DNA of 64,000 bases from Hyphomicrobiales bacterium (GCA_002869065.1 PKTR01000007.1:124001-188000), one strand, 5' to 3'. Numbered from the stretch's first letter, positions 15,948 through 25,564 are shown. Made by a program: numbers and translations. The notes: generated from the sequence alone by a model not told the origin.

Positions 15948-17048
15948 ATGGCCGCTGAAACCGCCCTCAAGCCCGGCGCCGTCATCGGCATACTCGGCGG
16001 CGGTCAGCTCGGCCGCATGATCGCGCTCGCAGCGGCACGCCTCGGGCTGAAGAGCCACATCTTCTGCCCGGACCCCCACTCGCCGGCCTTCGACGTCACC
16101 TCGCTCTCGACCTGTGCCGCCTATGAGGACGAGGCGGCCCTTGCCCGCTTCGCCGAGAGCGTCGAAATCGTGACCTACGAATTCGAAAACGTGCCGGAAG
16201 CGACCGCGGCTTTCCTTCAGGCTCGCGTTCCCGTCCGCCCCGGCCCGCGCTCGCTGGCAATCTGCCAGGACCGACTGGCCGAAAAGGACTTCCTGACCGG
16301 CATCGGCATCGAGACCGCCCCCTATCGCGCCGTCGACAGCCTCGAGGACCTTGTTGCCGCGCTCGACACGCTCGGCACCCCGTCCGTGCTGAAGACCCGC
16401 CGCTTCGGCTATGACGGCAAGGGGCAGGCGATGATCCGCGACAAAGCCGACGCGGCAAACGCCTGGGACACGATCGGCAAGGCACCGGCCATCCTCGAAG
16501 GCTTCGTCCCCTTCTCCGAGGAATGCTCGGTGCTGGTCGCACGCAGCACGGACGGCGAAATGGCGGTCTACGACATCGCGCTGAACCGACACGAGAACCA
16601 CATCCTGAAATTTACCACTGTACCGGCGCCGATTGCCGAGGCGACGGCGGAAGCCGCACGCGAGATCGGACGCAAGGCCGCCGACGCCCTCTATCATGTC
16701 GGCATGCTGGCGGTCGAACTGTTCCTCGTCAGCGACAACAACGGCGAACGCCTGATCGCCAACGAAATGGCACCGCGGGTGCACAATTCCGGCCACTGGA
16801 CCGAGGACGCCTGCCTCGTCTCGCAGTTCGAACAGCATGCCCGCGCGGTTGCCGGCTGGCCGCTCGGCAACACCGATCGCTTGGCCGACGTCGAGATGGA
16901 AAACCTCATCGGCGACGATGCCGACCGCTGGCCCGCACTGCTGGCCGAAGTCGACGCCCACATTCATCTCTATGGCAAGACGGAGACCCGCCCGGGCCGG
17001 AAAATGGGACACGTCAACCGGTTGCAGCGGCGCGGCAGCCCGGCCTGA
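15948..17048 (+). CDS. purK: N5-carboxyaminoimidazole ribonucleotide synthase
   Basis: A 366-residue ATP-grasp enzyme. The N-terminal motif IGILGGGQLGRMIALAAARL is diagnostic. The ATP-grasp core includes VLKTRRFGYDGKGQAMI and LIANEMAPRVHNSGHWTEDA. It uses ATP and bicarbonate to carboxylate AIR to N5-CAIR. The start at 15948 has a GAGGAAAG site and follows purE by 10 bases, a standard purEK operon. Confidence 0.96.
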   Translation: MAAETALKPGAVIGILGGGQLGRMIALAAARLGLKSHIFCPDPHSPAFDVTSLSTCAAYEDEAALARFAESVEIVTYEFENVPEATAAFLQARVPVRPGPRSLAICQDRLAEKDFLTGIGIETAPYRAVDSLEDLVAALDTLGTPSVLKTRRFGYDGKGQAMIRDKADAANAWDTIGKAPAILEGFVPFSEECSVLVARSTDGEMAVYDIALNRHENHILKFTTVPAPIAEATAEAAREIGRKAADALYHVGMLAVELFLVSDNNGERLIANEMAPRVHNSGHWTEDACLVSQFEQHARAVAGWPLGNTDRLADVEMENLIGDDADRWPALLAEVDAHIHLYGKTETRPGRKMGHVNRLQRRGSPA

Positions 17049-17240
17049 GCCCCGAACAATAAATCGCACCGCAATCCCGAGGAAATTTAACGGGATCCGC
17101 GTTGTAGCTGTGGACACGGCCCGGTGATTCTGCTACACGCCCCACACATGTCGAGCGACGCGGAAGCGGCGCCGAGGATTTTGTCCCGCTTCGGGATAGC
17201 CTCACCTGATATCAACGTTACGCAAACACGGGATGGACGC

Positions 17241-17465
17241 GTGCAAGTACTCGTTCGCGACAACAACGTCGACCAGGCGCTCAAGGCGCTGAAGAAGAAG
17301 ATGCAGCGTGAAGGCATCTTCCGGGAGATGAAGCTCCGCAATCATTACGAGAAGCCTTCCGAGAAGAAGGCCCGCGAGAAGGCAGAAGCCATTCGTCGCG
17401 CGCGTAAGATTGCCCGCAAGCGTGCCCAGCGCGAAGGCCTGCTGACCAAGCGCGCCAAGCGCTAA
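17241..17465 (+). CDS. rpsU: 30S ribosomal protein S21
   Basis: A 74-residue very basic protein: [20 protein letters not shown], then [20 protein letters not shown] and a lysine/arginine-rich tail. S21 binds near the 3' end of 16S rRNA and assists initiation. I chose the GTG at 17241 because alphaproteobacterial S21 proteins begin at [11 protein letters not shown] longer in-frame reading from an upstream ATG adds sequence not found in S21. A strong terminator follows. Confidence 0.95.
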   Translation: MQVLVRDNNVDQALKALKKKMQREGIFREMKLRNHYEKPSEKKAREKAEAIRRARKIARKRAQREGLLTKRAKR

Positions 17466-17555
17466 TCGGCATTGCCTGCCCCGGATGGCTGCGTGTGAAA
17501 ACCACCATCCGGCCCCTCGGAGGGGCGCACGGCTGCAAGCAGCGACAGAAAAGAC

Positions 17556-17586
17556 GAAGCCCGTTCGGGTCCCGAACGGGCTTTTG
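17556..17586 (+). terminator. Rho-independent terminator of rpsU
   Basis: AAGCCCGTTCGGG (17557-17569) pairs with CCCGAACGGGCTT (17571-17583), with T residues following. The remaining 17587-17818 stretch up to the TPR lipoprotein gene shows no gene or clear regulatory element. Confidence 0.9.
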
Positions 17587-17818
17587 GTGTGTTTTCGGCA
17601 GGCCGATCGAAGGGTGCTAACCGTTTGATTGCGGTGAACGCTCGACGAAGCCGGCGCGGATGCGCTGGTTGTCTGGGTTTGCTTACCTATGCTAAATCAG
17701 AGCGATACGCTTGGCTCGCAGCGGCACCTTTGAGCCGACCTTTCGCGATCATGCACGTTTACAGCACTGGGCGAAGCCGCACCGCGTGATGCGGGACGGG
17801 CTTCGGGGAAAGACCGTT

Positions 17819-18685
17819 ATGCCGTATCTCGTTTTCCGTCATTCCCGCCGGCCTTCGTTCCGCAACCTGCTGTGTGGAGCAGCGCTTGCGAGCCTTCTTG
17901 CCGCCTGCCAGAGCACCGACAGCGGTATCGGACCGAGCTTCACCGCCGACCCCTATTCCGGCTCGCCGGAAAACATCGCCTCACTCTCCGAGGTCATCCA
18001 GAACAATCCGAGCGACCCGAACGGCTACAACATCCGCGGCACCGCCTATGGCCGCGCCGGCAAGTTCCAGGAAGCACTGCAGGACTTCAGCCAGGCTGTC
18101 CGGCTCGACCCGAACTTCCATCGCGCCTATGCCAACCGCGCCCTCGTGCTGCGCCGCATGGGCCGCAACAACGATGCGCTCGCCGACTACAATCGCGCCA
18201 TCGCCATCGATCCGACCTACGCCGCCGCCTACACCGCGCGCGGCAATCTCTATCGCCAGAGCGGTCAGGTGGCGCTTGCGACAGCCGACTTCGATCAGGC
18301 GATCCGCCTCAACCCGTCCGACACCCGCGCCTATCACAATCGCGGTCTGATCTGGCAGGCGCAGGGCCAGCACCAGAAGGCCATCGAGGACTTCTCAACC
18401 GCGATCGCGCTCAATCCGAACGAGCCGGAACCCTATGCCGGCCGTGGCATGTCACGCCTTGCCCTCAACGACATCAAGGCCGCGCTCGAAGATTTCAACT
18501 GGGCCATCGACCACGACAAGTCGAACGCCAACGCCTGGGCCGGACGCGGTCTTGCGCTCGAGCAGAGCGGCGAAGGCGGCAAGGCGGCCGGCGCCTACAG
18601 CCGCGCCCTTCAGATCGACCCCTCGAACAGCCTTGCACGCGCCGGCATCGGACGCGTCGGCGGCGGCGGCCTGGTGCGCAACTGA
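17819..18685 (+). CDS. TPR-repeat lipoprotein
   Basis: A 288-residue protein with a type II signal peptide ending LASLLAAC; the lipidated Cys is residue 30. About six tetratricopeptide repeats follow, recognisable as NGYNIRGTAYGRAGKFQEAL, HRAYANRALVLRRMGRNNDA, AAYTARGNLYRQSGQVALAT and so on, each of 34 residues. The general layout resembles NlpI-type TPR lipoproteins that scaffold cell-envelope enzymes. The partner is unknown. The ATG at 17819 gives a compact signal peptide. It is convergent with the cysteine-rich protein at 18709. Confidence 0.88.
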   Translation: MPYLVFRHSRRPSFRNLLCGAALASLLAACQSTDSGIGPSFTADPYSGSPENIASLSEVIQNNPSDPNGYNIRGTAYGRAGKFQEALQDFSQAVRLDPNFHRAYANRALVLRRMGRNNDALADYNRAIAIDPTYAAAYTARGNLYRQSGQVALATADFDQAIRLNPSDTRAYHNRGLIWQAQGQHQKAIEDFSTAIALNPNEPEPYAGRGMSRLALNDIKAALEDFNWAIDHDKSNANAWAGRGLALEQSGEGGKAAGAYSRALQIDPSNSLARAGIGRVGGGGLVRN

Positions 18686-18708
18686 CGCCGGGCCCGTCCG
18701 GACAATTC

Positions 18709-19131
18709 TCACTCGGTACTGAGGTCCACCGTCTTACCGTCGGCGTCCCAGGCCTGAACCACCGAGCACTCTCTCAGATATTCGTTGTCGCATGCGGCCT
18801 TGACCGCAGCGCGTAGCTGTTTCGCGCCAGACCAGCCACACAGATAGTCGTGCCAGTGTAGCCCTTCCTTGTGCTGCATGAAGATGTCGGCCGCCCAGCC
18901 CGCCGGATAGCACCAACGTACCCGCAGGCAGTCGCCGGCCTCGACGCCCGGCTCGGCGGCGCATTTCTCGCGCGCGCAGGCAAAGCCCGCCTCCGGATTA
19001 CCGGCCCGGCAGACACCGGCGGACATTTCCGGCGCGACGACTATCGCAATGCCCTCCTGCGCGAACGCCCCAGCCGGCATCGCCAGCGCCAGAATGCCGG
19101 CAAACAGAGCAACAACAGCAGATCTCATCAT
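18709..19131 (-). CDS. Secreted cysteine-rich hypothetical protein
   Basis: A 140-residue protein with a cleavable signal peptide (VVALFAGILALAMPAGAFA, cut before QEG). The mature part has eight cysteines, in GVCRAG, FACAREKCAAE, DCLRVRWCYP, YLCGW, AACDNE and RECSVV, which suggests four disulfides in the periplasm. It also has several tryptophans. I do not recognise a named family with certainty. It lies 3' of the pnt operon on the same strand, with a terminator between, so it is probably independent. Confidence 0.7.
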   Translation of the reverse strand: MMRSAVVALFAGILALAMPAGAFAQEGIAIVVAPEMSAGVCRAGNPEAGFACAREKCAAEPGVEAGDCLRVRWCYPAGWAADIFMQHKEGLHWHDYLCGWSGAKQLRAAVKAACDNEYLRECSVVQAWDADGKTVDLSTE

Positions 19132-19147
19132 CGTTCCCTCCCCTCAA

Positions 19148-19184
19148 CGAAAACGGCCCGGAACCGATACAGGTCCCGGGCCGC
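19148..19184 (-). terminator. Rho-independent terminator of the pnt operon
   Basis: CGGCCCGG (19154-19161) pairs with CCGGGCCG (19176-19183), and TTTTCG follows on the minus strand. Confidence 0.75.
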
Positions 19185-19220
19185 TTCAATCAGCGTATCA
19201 CGAGGCCATTGCCCCGCCGA

Positions 19221-20612
19221 TCACATCGCCTTGACGATCTGCTCGGTCATCTTCTTGGCATCGCCCAGCAGCATCATCGTGTTGTCACGATAGAACAGCG
19301 GGTTGTCGATGCCGGCATAACCGGACGCCAGCGAGCGCTTGTTGAACATCACCGTACCGGCCTTCCAGACCTGCAGAACCGGCATGCCGTAGATCGGCGA
19401 GGACGGATCGTCTTCCGCCGCCGGGTTGGTGACGTCGTTGGCGCCGATGACATAGGCAACGTCGGCCTGTGCGAATTCCGAGTTGATGTCCTCGAGTTCG
19501 AAGACCTCGTCATACGGCACGTTGGCTTCGGCGAGCAGCACGTTCATGTGGCCCGGCATACGGCCCGCCACCGGATGGATGGCGTATTTGACCTCGACGC
19601 CGGCCTTTTTCAGCTCGTCGGCCATTTCGCGCAGCGCGTGCTGCGCCTGGGCGACCGCCATGCCATAACCCGGCACGATGATGACCTTCGACGAGTTCTT
19701 CATCAGATAGGCCGCGTCCTCGGCCGAACCGCGCTTGACCACCCGATCGCCCATGTCGGCGCCCGGACCGGCGGACTCGCCGCCGAAACCGCCGAGGATC
19801 ACCGAGATGAACGAGCGGTTCATGCCCTTACACATGATGTAGGACAGGATCGCGCCCGACGAGCCGACCAGCGCGCCGGTGATGATCAGAGCCGTGTTGC
19901 CGAGCGTGAAGCCGATACCGGCCGCCGCCCAACCCGAATAGGAGTTCAGCATCGACACCACGACCGGCATGTCGGCGCCGCCGATCGGGATAATGATGAG
20001 AACGCCGATCAGGAACGACAGGAGCGTGATCAGCCAGAACAGGAACTGGCTCTCGGTGTTCACGAAGGCGACGATCAGAAGCACGATGGCAATCGCCACC
20101 GAGGCGTTGATCACATGCCGCGCTGGCAACATGATCGGCGCGCCGCTCATGCGGCCGTCAAGCTTCAGGAAGGCGATGACCGAACCGGTAAAGGTAATCG
20201 CGCCGATGGCAACGCCAAGCGACATTTCGACCAGGCTCGCACCGTGAATGGCGCCCGGGGCACCAATACCGAAGGCTTCCGGCGCATTGAGCGCGGCAGC
20301 CGCCACCAGCACCGCGGCAAGACCGACGAGGCTGTGGAAGGCGGCAACGAGCTGCGGCATCGCCGTCATCGGGATACGCCGCGCGATCACCGCGCCGGCA
20401 CCACCACCGATGGCGAGACCGCCAACGATCAGCGCCCAGGCTCCGATCGAGGGATGCGTGTTGAACAGGGTCGTGACGATCGCGATCGTCATACCTGCCA
20501 TGCCAAGGTAGTTACCCTTGCGCGACGTCACCGGGCTCGACAGCCCGCGCAACGCCATGATGAAAAGAACGCCCGATACCAGGTAGAGGAGCGCCGTGAT
20601 GCTTGCTGACAT
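19221..20612 (-). CDS. pntB: NAD(P) transhydrogenase subunit beta
   Basis: A 463-residue membrane protein. The N-terminal half has about nine membrane helices (domain II), including GGADMPVVVSMLNSYSGWAA. The C-terminal half is the NADP-binding domain III with IIVPGYGMAVAQAQHAL and YAIHPVAGRMPGHMNVLLAE, plus VIGANDVTNPAAEDDPSSPI. It couples proton entry to hydride transfer from NADH to NADP. It is the last gene of the operon, 12 bases after pntAB, with GAGGAG upstream of the start. Confidence 0.96.
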   Translation of the reverse strand: MSASITALLYLVSGVLFIMALRGLSSPVTSRKGNYLGMAGMTIAIVTTLFNTHPSIGAWALIVGGLAIGGGAGAVIARRIPMTAMPQLVAAFHSLVGLAAVLVAAAALNAPEAFGIGAPGAIHGASLVEMSLGVAIGAITFTGSVIAFLKLDGRMSGAPIMLPARHVINASVAIAIVLLIVAFVNTESQFLFWLITLLSFLIGVLIIIPIGGADMPVVVSMLNSYSGWAAAGIGFTLGNTALIITGALVGSSGAILSYIMCKGMNRSFISVILGGFGGESAGPGADMGDRVVKRGSAEDAAYLMKNSSKVIIVPGYGMAVAQAQHALREMADELKKAGVEVKYAIHPVAGRMPGHMNVLLAEANVPYDEVFELEDINSEFAQADVAYVIGANDVTNPAAEDDPSSPIYGMPVLQVWKAGTVMFNKRSLASGYAGIDNPLFYRDNTMMLLGDAKKMTEQIVKAM

Positions 20613-20624
20613 CGTTCAGACTCC

Positions 20625-21089
20625 TCAGCTTTTCTTCTTGTACATGGCCAGCATGCGCTGGGTGACGAGGAACCCGCCGAAGATATTCACACTGGCGAGG
20701 ATCAGGCCCAGGAAGCCGAGGATACGCGCCCAGAGCGCGCCGTCACCGGCAACGAGGTCGACACCGACCGCGAGCAGCGCGCCGACCACGATCACCGACG
20801 AAATCGCGTTGGTGACCGACATCAGCGGCGTGTGCAGCGCCGGCGTCACCGACCACACGACGTAGTAGCCGACGAAGATCGCCAGCACGAAAATCGACAG
20901 GCGGAAGACGAACGGATCGATCGCCCCACCAGTTGCGGCATGTGCCGCCGCGCCGGCCACGTCGCCCATCTGGTCGACATAGCCCTGCGCGGCCATCGCC
21001 GCTTCGTTGGCCTGCATGGCGGCCTCGCGTGCCGCCTCCGCAGCCTCGCGGGCGCGCTCAAGCGCCTCTGTGGCAGAAAGATTGGCCAT
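20625..21089 (-). CDS. pntAB: NAD(P) transhydrogenase subunit alpha part 2
   Basis: A 154-residue protein. An alanine-rich coiled N-terminal extension ([20 protein letters not shown]) is followed by the four-helix domain II segment: [20 protein letters not shown], then [20 protein letters not shown] and [20 protein letters not shown]. It is the separate membrane part of the alpha subunit, as in Rhodospirillum. The alanine/glutamate extension is longer than in the minimal family member. It lies 2 bases after pntAA. Confidence 0.93.
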   Translation of the reverse strand: MANLSATEALERAREAAEAAREAAMQANEAAMAAQGYVDQMGDVAGAAAHAATGGAIDPFVFRLSIFVLAIFVGYYVVWSVTPALHTPLMSVTNAISSVIVVGALLAVGVDLVAGDGALWARILGFLGLILASVNIFGGFLVTQRMLAMYKKKS

Positions 21090-21091
21090 GA

Positions 21092-22231
21092 TTACTCCCC
21101 TCCTTCCGCGAAGGCAGGATGAACGACGGCGCCGTCCTTGGTCAGGACGGTCGCCTTGACGAGATCGTCGTCCCAGTCGATCGCAAGGGCCTTGGCGTCC
21201 TTGTCGATCAGCGTTTCGACGAATGCGAAGAGGTTCTTGGCGTAGAGCAGCGACGCGGTGGCCGCGATCCGGCCAGCGACGTTGAGGTAGCCGACGATCT
21301 TGATGTCGCCCACTTCGGCGACTTCACCCGGCTTGGCGCCCTCGACGTTGCCGCCGCGCTCGACCGCGAGATCGACCAGCACGGAGCCCGGCTTCATGCT
21401 CTCCAGCATCTCCTTGGAGACGAGGCGCGGCGCCGGCCGGCCCGGGATCAACGCGGTGGTGATCACGATGTCCTGCTTGGAGATGTGATCGGCGACGAGC
21501 TCGGCCTGCTTCTTCTTGTACTCGTCCGACATTTCCTTGGCGTAGCCGCCAGCGGTCTCGGCCTGCTTGAACTCCTCGTCCTCGACGGCGACGAACTTCG
21601 CGCCGAGCGATTCGACCTGTTCCTTGGCAGCCGGACGCACGTCGGTCGCCGACACCGCCGCCCCGAGGCGGCGGGCCGTGGCGATCGCCTGCAGGCCGGC
21701 AACGCCGGCACCCATCACGAACACGCGGGCGGCGGGAACCGTGCCGGCGGCGGTCATCATCATCGGCAGCGCGCGGTCGAAGACCGAGGCTGCGTCGATG
21801 ACGGCCTGATAGCCGGCAAGGTTGGCCTGACTGGACAGCACGTCCATGACCTGCGCGCGGGTGATGCGCGGCATGAACTCCATGGCAACCGCCGTGACAC
21901 CCGCTTCCGCCATCGCTTTGACGGCATCCTCGTTGCCATAGGGATCCATGGTCGCGACGACCAGGGCACCCTTGTTGCAGGCAGCGAGTTCATCGGCGTT
22001 CGGCCGGCGAACCTTCAAGACGATGTCGGCGTCGGCAAGCGTTTCCTTGAGCGTTTTGGCAAGGGTCGCACCCGCTGCGGTGTACTCCGCATCGGGAATG
22101 CGCGAACCCGCGCCCGCGCCGGACTGGACGACGACGTCCCCTCCCAGCGCAATAAAACGTTTCACCGTGTCGGGCGTGGCCGCGACACGGGCTTCGATCG
22201 GATCGCTTTCCGTCGGGATGGCGATTTTCAT
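21092..22231 (-). CDS. pntAA: NAD(P) transhydrogenase subunit alpha part 1
   Basis: A 379-residue soluble NAD(H)-binding domain I. It begins [20 protein letters not shown]. The Rossmann motif is [20 protein letters not shown], followed by [20 protein letters not shown]. The mobile loop region is present ([16 protein letters not shown]). Its closest fold relative is alanine dehydrogenase. It works with pntAB and pntB directly downstream. Confidence 0.95.
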   Translation of the reverse strand: MKIAIPTESDPIEARVAATPDTVKRFIALGGDVVVQSGAGAGSRIPDAEYTAAGATLAKTLKETLADADIVLKVRRPNADELAACNKGALVVATMDPYGNEDAVKAMAEAGVTAVAMEFMPRITRAQVMDVLSSQANLAGYQAVIDAASVFDRALPMMMTAAGTVPAARVFVMGAGVAGLQAIATARRLGAAVSATDVRPAAKEQVESLGAKFVAVEDEEFKQAETAGGYAKEMSDEYKKKQAELVADHISKQDIVITTALIPGRPAPRLVSKEMLESMKPGSVLVDLAVERGGNVEGAKPGEVAEVGDIKIVGYLNVAGRIAATASLLYAKNLFAFVETLIDKDAKALAIDWDDDLVKATVLTKDGAVVHPAFAEGGE

Positions 22232-22243
22232 GGCATATCCGTG

Positions 22244-22537
22244 TTAGGCGACGGTGAGAATGATGAGGACCACGCCGAGCGCGAAAACGAAGGCGGAGGG
22301 AATCCAGCCCTTGTGCCCGAAGGGAAGTCCGATTGCGGCAGCCACGATCGTGGCAATCAGAAGCAGGGACGCCAGCGTCCCGCCCATGCTTCCGCCGAAC
22401 CCGACGAGAACGAGCGTAAGGACAATATTCAACAGCGCCACGACGGACAGTTTGATGAGCGCGATGAAGCGATCGTAAGTCCGTTCGTGTTCGGCATAAT
22501 CCATTGGGTTATTTGCGGTGTCGATCATCAGCTGCAT
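22244..22537 (-). CDS. aa3-type cytochrome c oxidase subunit IV-like protein
   Basis: A 97-residue protein whose N-terminus (NNPMDYAEHERTYDRFIALI) matches the short bacterial aa3 oxidase subunit IV family. Two or three hydrophobic segments follow (KLSVVALLNIVLTLVLVGFG, TLASLLLIATIVAAAIGLP). The family is usually a single helix of about 50 residues, so this is a longer version. It lies 12 bases upstream of pntAA, so it is almost certainly the first gene of the transhydrogenase operon. The true start may be the Met at residue 4. Its role in the oxidase is not proven, and no other oxidase subunit is nearby. Confidence 0.8.
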   Translation of the reverse strand: MQLMIDTANNPMDYAEHERTYDRFIALIKLSVVALLNIVLTLVLVGFGGSMGGTLASLLLIATIVAAAIGLPFGHKGWIPSAFVFALGVVLIILTVA

Positions 22538-22791
22538 TCCTCCCCTTCTGCAGTTGGTGGACCGACGCCTTTATAACAGAGCACGGCGCTGCAGCAACGC
22601 GCAGATGGGCGATTTCGCGCCAACAGCGACCAATTTACGAGACGACGGGAAAAATCGTCGACAACCGCCCCGCGAGCGGGCGGGTTTTAACGTCGATTCA
22701 AGGAGCGCTACCGCGTGTTCAGCCTGAGCGACACCCGCTTGAGGCGTTGAGCAAAGCAAAAGTTCCGCGAGCGAAAAAACGAGCGATAGAC

Positions 22792-24150
22792 CTAAATTAT
22801 CTCGTCGTCGAGGCCGGCAGCCGTGAGCGCCGCCTTCTGCCGTTCGGCCACCGCGCCGATATCGAAGTCGGCGATCTGCTCGTTGAACATCCGGTAGAAG
22901 TTCAGCTCCGCATTGAGATGCAGGAAGACGCCGCCAAGGCCGATCGCGGCGCGGTCCATGAACACGAATTCCTGCGGCACGGTCACCGGGCCCTGCTCCT
23001 TCAGCGCCTGATGCACCCGGAACGCCTCCTTGCGGCCATACGCCGCCGGACTGATCCCGTCGGCGATGCTGCGCGTGCGGTCATCGAGCAGCGGACCGTA
23101 GATGAACCGCGCCCAGATGTTCAGGATATCGATCAACTCGTTGGTCAGGCCCGTGAAGCCCCAGCGCTCATAGGCCGAGACGATGCGCTCGCGATCGTCT
23201 TCCAGGAGCCCGCGGTAAAGATCGACGACGCCGGCGACGAAGCTCGGCGGGAAAACGCGGATGCAGCCATAATCGAGCAAATTGATGCCCGCCGGCGCGC
23301 CGTCCTCCTCGAACACCGTGTAATTGCCGAGATGCGGGTCGCCATGGATCACGCCGTAATGGCTGAACGGATACCACCAGGCGCGGAACATCGCCTGCGC
23401 GATGGCGTTGCGCTCTTCGAGCGAATGGTCCGCATAGTCGAGCAGCGGCTGGCCGGTCAGCCAGTTCATGGTGAGAAGCCGCCCGGTCGAGAGGTCATCC
23501 TCGATCACAGGCACGCGGATGCGCGGCTCGTCGGCGAACAGCGCGCCATAGAGCGCGGTGTGCTTGGCCTCGCGGCGATAGTCGAGTTCTTCGCGCACCC
23601 GCGCGCCGATCTCCTTGGCGATCTCGCTGGTGTCGATCGCCGGGCGCATGCGCCGGTGCAGTGAAAAGACGATGCCGAGCTGGTTGAGATCGGCTTCCAC
23701 CGCCGAGGCCATCTCGGGGTATTGCAGCTTTACCGCCAGCGCCCGCCGGTCGAGCGACACCGCCTTGTGCACCTGGCCGAGCGAGGCGGCAGCCGCCGGA
23801 TGATGCTCGAAGGAGGCGAATTTCGTCTGCCAGTCCGGCCCGAGTTCGGCCTGCATGCGCCGCTTGACGAAGGCCCAGCCCATCGGCGGCGCATTGGCCT
23901 GCAGCTTGGCGAACTCGACCGCATATTCCGGCGGCACGGCATCGGGGATGGTGGCGAGCAACTGCACCACCTTCATCAGCGGGCCCTTCAGCCCGCCGAG
24001 CACGGTGGCAAGTTCCGTAGCATTGCGGCCGTGGTCGGTGTCGCCGAACAGCCGCGCGCCGGCGATCTTCGCCGCCAGCCCACCGACATTGGTGCCGACC
24101 TTGGCATAACGCCGCACGCGGCCGGTCAGGCGGTTCTTTTCGCGATCCAT
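22792..24150 (-). CDS. ABC1/AarF (UbiB-type) atypical kinase-like protein
   Basis: A 452-residue protein of the ABC1 kinase-like family. A KxGQ-like motif appears as GPLMKVVQLLATIPD, the alanine-rich nucleotide loop as AAAASLGQVHKA, the catalytic-loop equivalent as VIHGDPHLGNYTVF and the DFG equivalent as LLDYGCIRV. Members such as UbiB and COQ8 support ubiquinone synthesis or lipid transport with ATPase activity. No membrane helix is seen at the C-terminus, unlike E. coli UbiB. The start at 24150 is tentative because no strong ribosome binding site is visible. The next gene upstream is a 2OG oxygenase on the same strand. Confidence 0.85.
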   Translation of the reverse strand: MDREKNRLTGRVRRYAKVGTNVGGLAAKIAGARLFGDTDHGRNATELATVLGGLKGPLMKVVQLLATIPDAVPPEYAVEFAKLQANAPPMGWAFVKRRMQAELGPDWQTKFASFEHHPAAAASLGQVHKAVSLDRRALAVKLQYPEMASAVEADLNQLGIVFSLHRRMRPAIDTSEIAKEIGARVREELDYRREAKHTALYGALFADEPRIRVPVIEDDLSTGRLLTMNWLTGQPLLDYADHSLEERNAIAQAMFRAWWYPFSHYGVIHGDPHLGNYTVFEEDGAPAGINLLDYGCIRVFPPSFVAGVVDLYRGLLEDDRERIVSAYERWGFTGLTNELIDILNIWARFIYGPLLDDRTRSIADGISPAAYGRKEAFRVHQALKEQGPVTVPQEFVFMDRAAIGLGGVFLHLNAELNFYRMFNEQIADFDIGAVAERQKAALTAAGLDDEII

Positions 24151-24254
24151 GGATGCGCCGATCTCGTTTGCGAAACAGATATCCAGATCAGATATCGCAA
24201 AGCGATGACGATACAAGGATCGCCGGCGATAGCGTGAACGAACGGTTACGCCGC

Positions 24255-24839
24255 TCAGCGGAACGCCGGTCCGTGGATCCACACCGACAGCGAGGCGCGG
24301 CGGCCATACGTTACCGGCGCCACCCGGTGCGGTACGAAACTGGCAAAAAGCACCGCATCGCCCTGACGCCGCGGTGCGGCCACCGCGCGGCCGGACGCGT
24401 TCAGTTCCAGCGCCCCGCCCTCGTAAGCATCCGGATCGGAGAGCTGCACGACCATGGTCAGCTTGCGGCGCGCGGCGAGTTGGCCGTCGCCGATGTCGCT
24501 GTGCCAGTCGTAATGGCCCGTGACCTCGGCGGAATAATGCGCGACCTGCAGCCGTTCGCCGAATTCCGTCAGGTCGAAATGGAAGTGCCGCCGGTTGGCC
24601 GAGGCGACCGTATCGACGACACGGTCCATCACCCAGCGCCCGCTGCCGCGATCATCGAGCCAGGCGATATCGGCACGGCGAATGTTGTGGTGGACGACGC
24701 CACCGACGAGCCCGCCATCATCGGTCAGCTCTGGACGCCCAAGCGCTTCGATACGCGAGCATTCCTCAGCCGAGAAAACTCCGGGAACGGCCAGCACGAA
24801 AGGCCCGGAAACACCGGATTCCAGCGCGCCAATATCCAT
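24255..24839 (-). CDS. 2-oxoglutarate/Fe(II) dioxygenase, prolyl 4-hydroxylase type
   Basis: A 194-residue jelly-roll oxygenase. The iron ligands are H113 and D115 in HYDWHSD and H171 in FVPHRV; the likely 2-oxoglutarate-binding arginine is R181 in GRRASLSVWIHGP. This is the prolyl hydroxylase-like (P4Hc) arrangement. The start at 24839 has GGGAGGT upstream. It precedes the ABC1 kinase-like gene by about 100 bases on the same strand and may share a transcript. The substrate is unknown; protein or small-molecule hydroxylation are both possible. Confidence 0.85.
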   Translation of the reverse strand: MDIGALESGVSGPFVLAVPGVFSAEECSRIEALGRPELTDDGGLVGGVVHHNIRRADIAWLDDRGSGRWVMDRVVDTVASANRRHFHFDLTEFGERLQVAHYSAEVTGHYDWHSDIGDGQLAARRKLTMVVQLSDPDAYEGGALELNASGRAVAAPRRQGDAVLFASFVPHRVAPVTYGRRASLSVWIHGPAFR

Positions 24840-25048
24840 CGGCACCTCCCACCGGATCCGCCACGGCAAGGCATGTGCGCCCTTTGCGGAAAGCCGGCCA
24901 CCAGATTGTACGAAAACAGCTCGGGCAGCAGGCGGCGTTTTTCACACGCCGCGCGCCCGTTTCGTTTTCTTTAGCCGGTTTTTCCGCCTCGGCAAGCGGA
25001 TTCTCGTGGCGAACAGGCGCATCGGCACCGGCCGCCGCGCCCACCGGC

Positions 25049-25486
25049 TCAAAGGGCGACCGCGCTACGACGAGACAGCGGCGCGCCAGTTGCCTTCATC
25101 TTCGCCCGCTCCGCCTGCGAGTACCCGCCATAGCCCCAGGCCACCGCCGGGACCTGCACCACGCTGACATAGCTTACCGGCTCGATCGGACCGGTCTCTT
25201 CTTCCAGGAAACGGAACGCGGCAGCGATGAAATCCGCCATCTCTCCCGCCGTGTTGGTCCCCTCGGTGACCCGGATATCAAGGCTGAACGCGGTCAGCGC
25301 CGTCTCGCCGACTGGGCGCGCGGCAACGAAGAAATCCTGCGGCTCCACCGCGTTGATCACGACGGCGGTCGCCTCCGGCCGCTTGCCGAGCAGATCGGCG
25401 CCAAGGCCGGTGAGACCGGTCGCCAGCCGGCGGCGGTCGAGGGAAACTCCGGGAGCGAGCGCAATTGTGAGGTTCAGGATCGGCAT
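25049..25486 (-). CDS. Tautomerase family protein
   Basis: A 145-residue protein with Pro directly after the initiator Met (MPILNLTIALAPGVS), the catalytic base of the tautomerase superfamily. At about twice the length of 4-oxalocrotonate tautomerase it is probably a fused two-domain version, like cis-CaaD or malonate semialdehyde decarboxylase. It is divergent from a LysR regulator and is its likely target. The reaction is not known. The C-terminal half is rich in GYGGYSQAERAKMK-type polar sequence. Confidence 0.8.
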   Translation of the reverse strand: MPILNLTIALAPGVSLDRRRLATGLTGLGADLLGKRPEATAVVINAVEPQDFFVAARPVGETALTAFSLDIRVTEGTNTAGEMADFIAAAFRFLEEETGPIEPVSYVSVVQVPAVAWGYGGYSQAERAKMKATGAPLSRRSAVAL

Positions 25487-25564
25487 GTCTTTCTCCAGCG
25501 ATTTGGGGGCGCCGTCCCGAACCGGAAGTCCGGGCGGCCGATGGAGGGATCATGCGGCTTCCCT

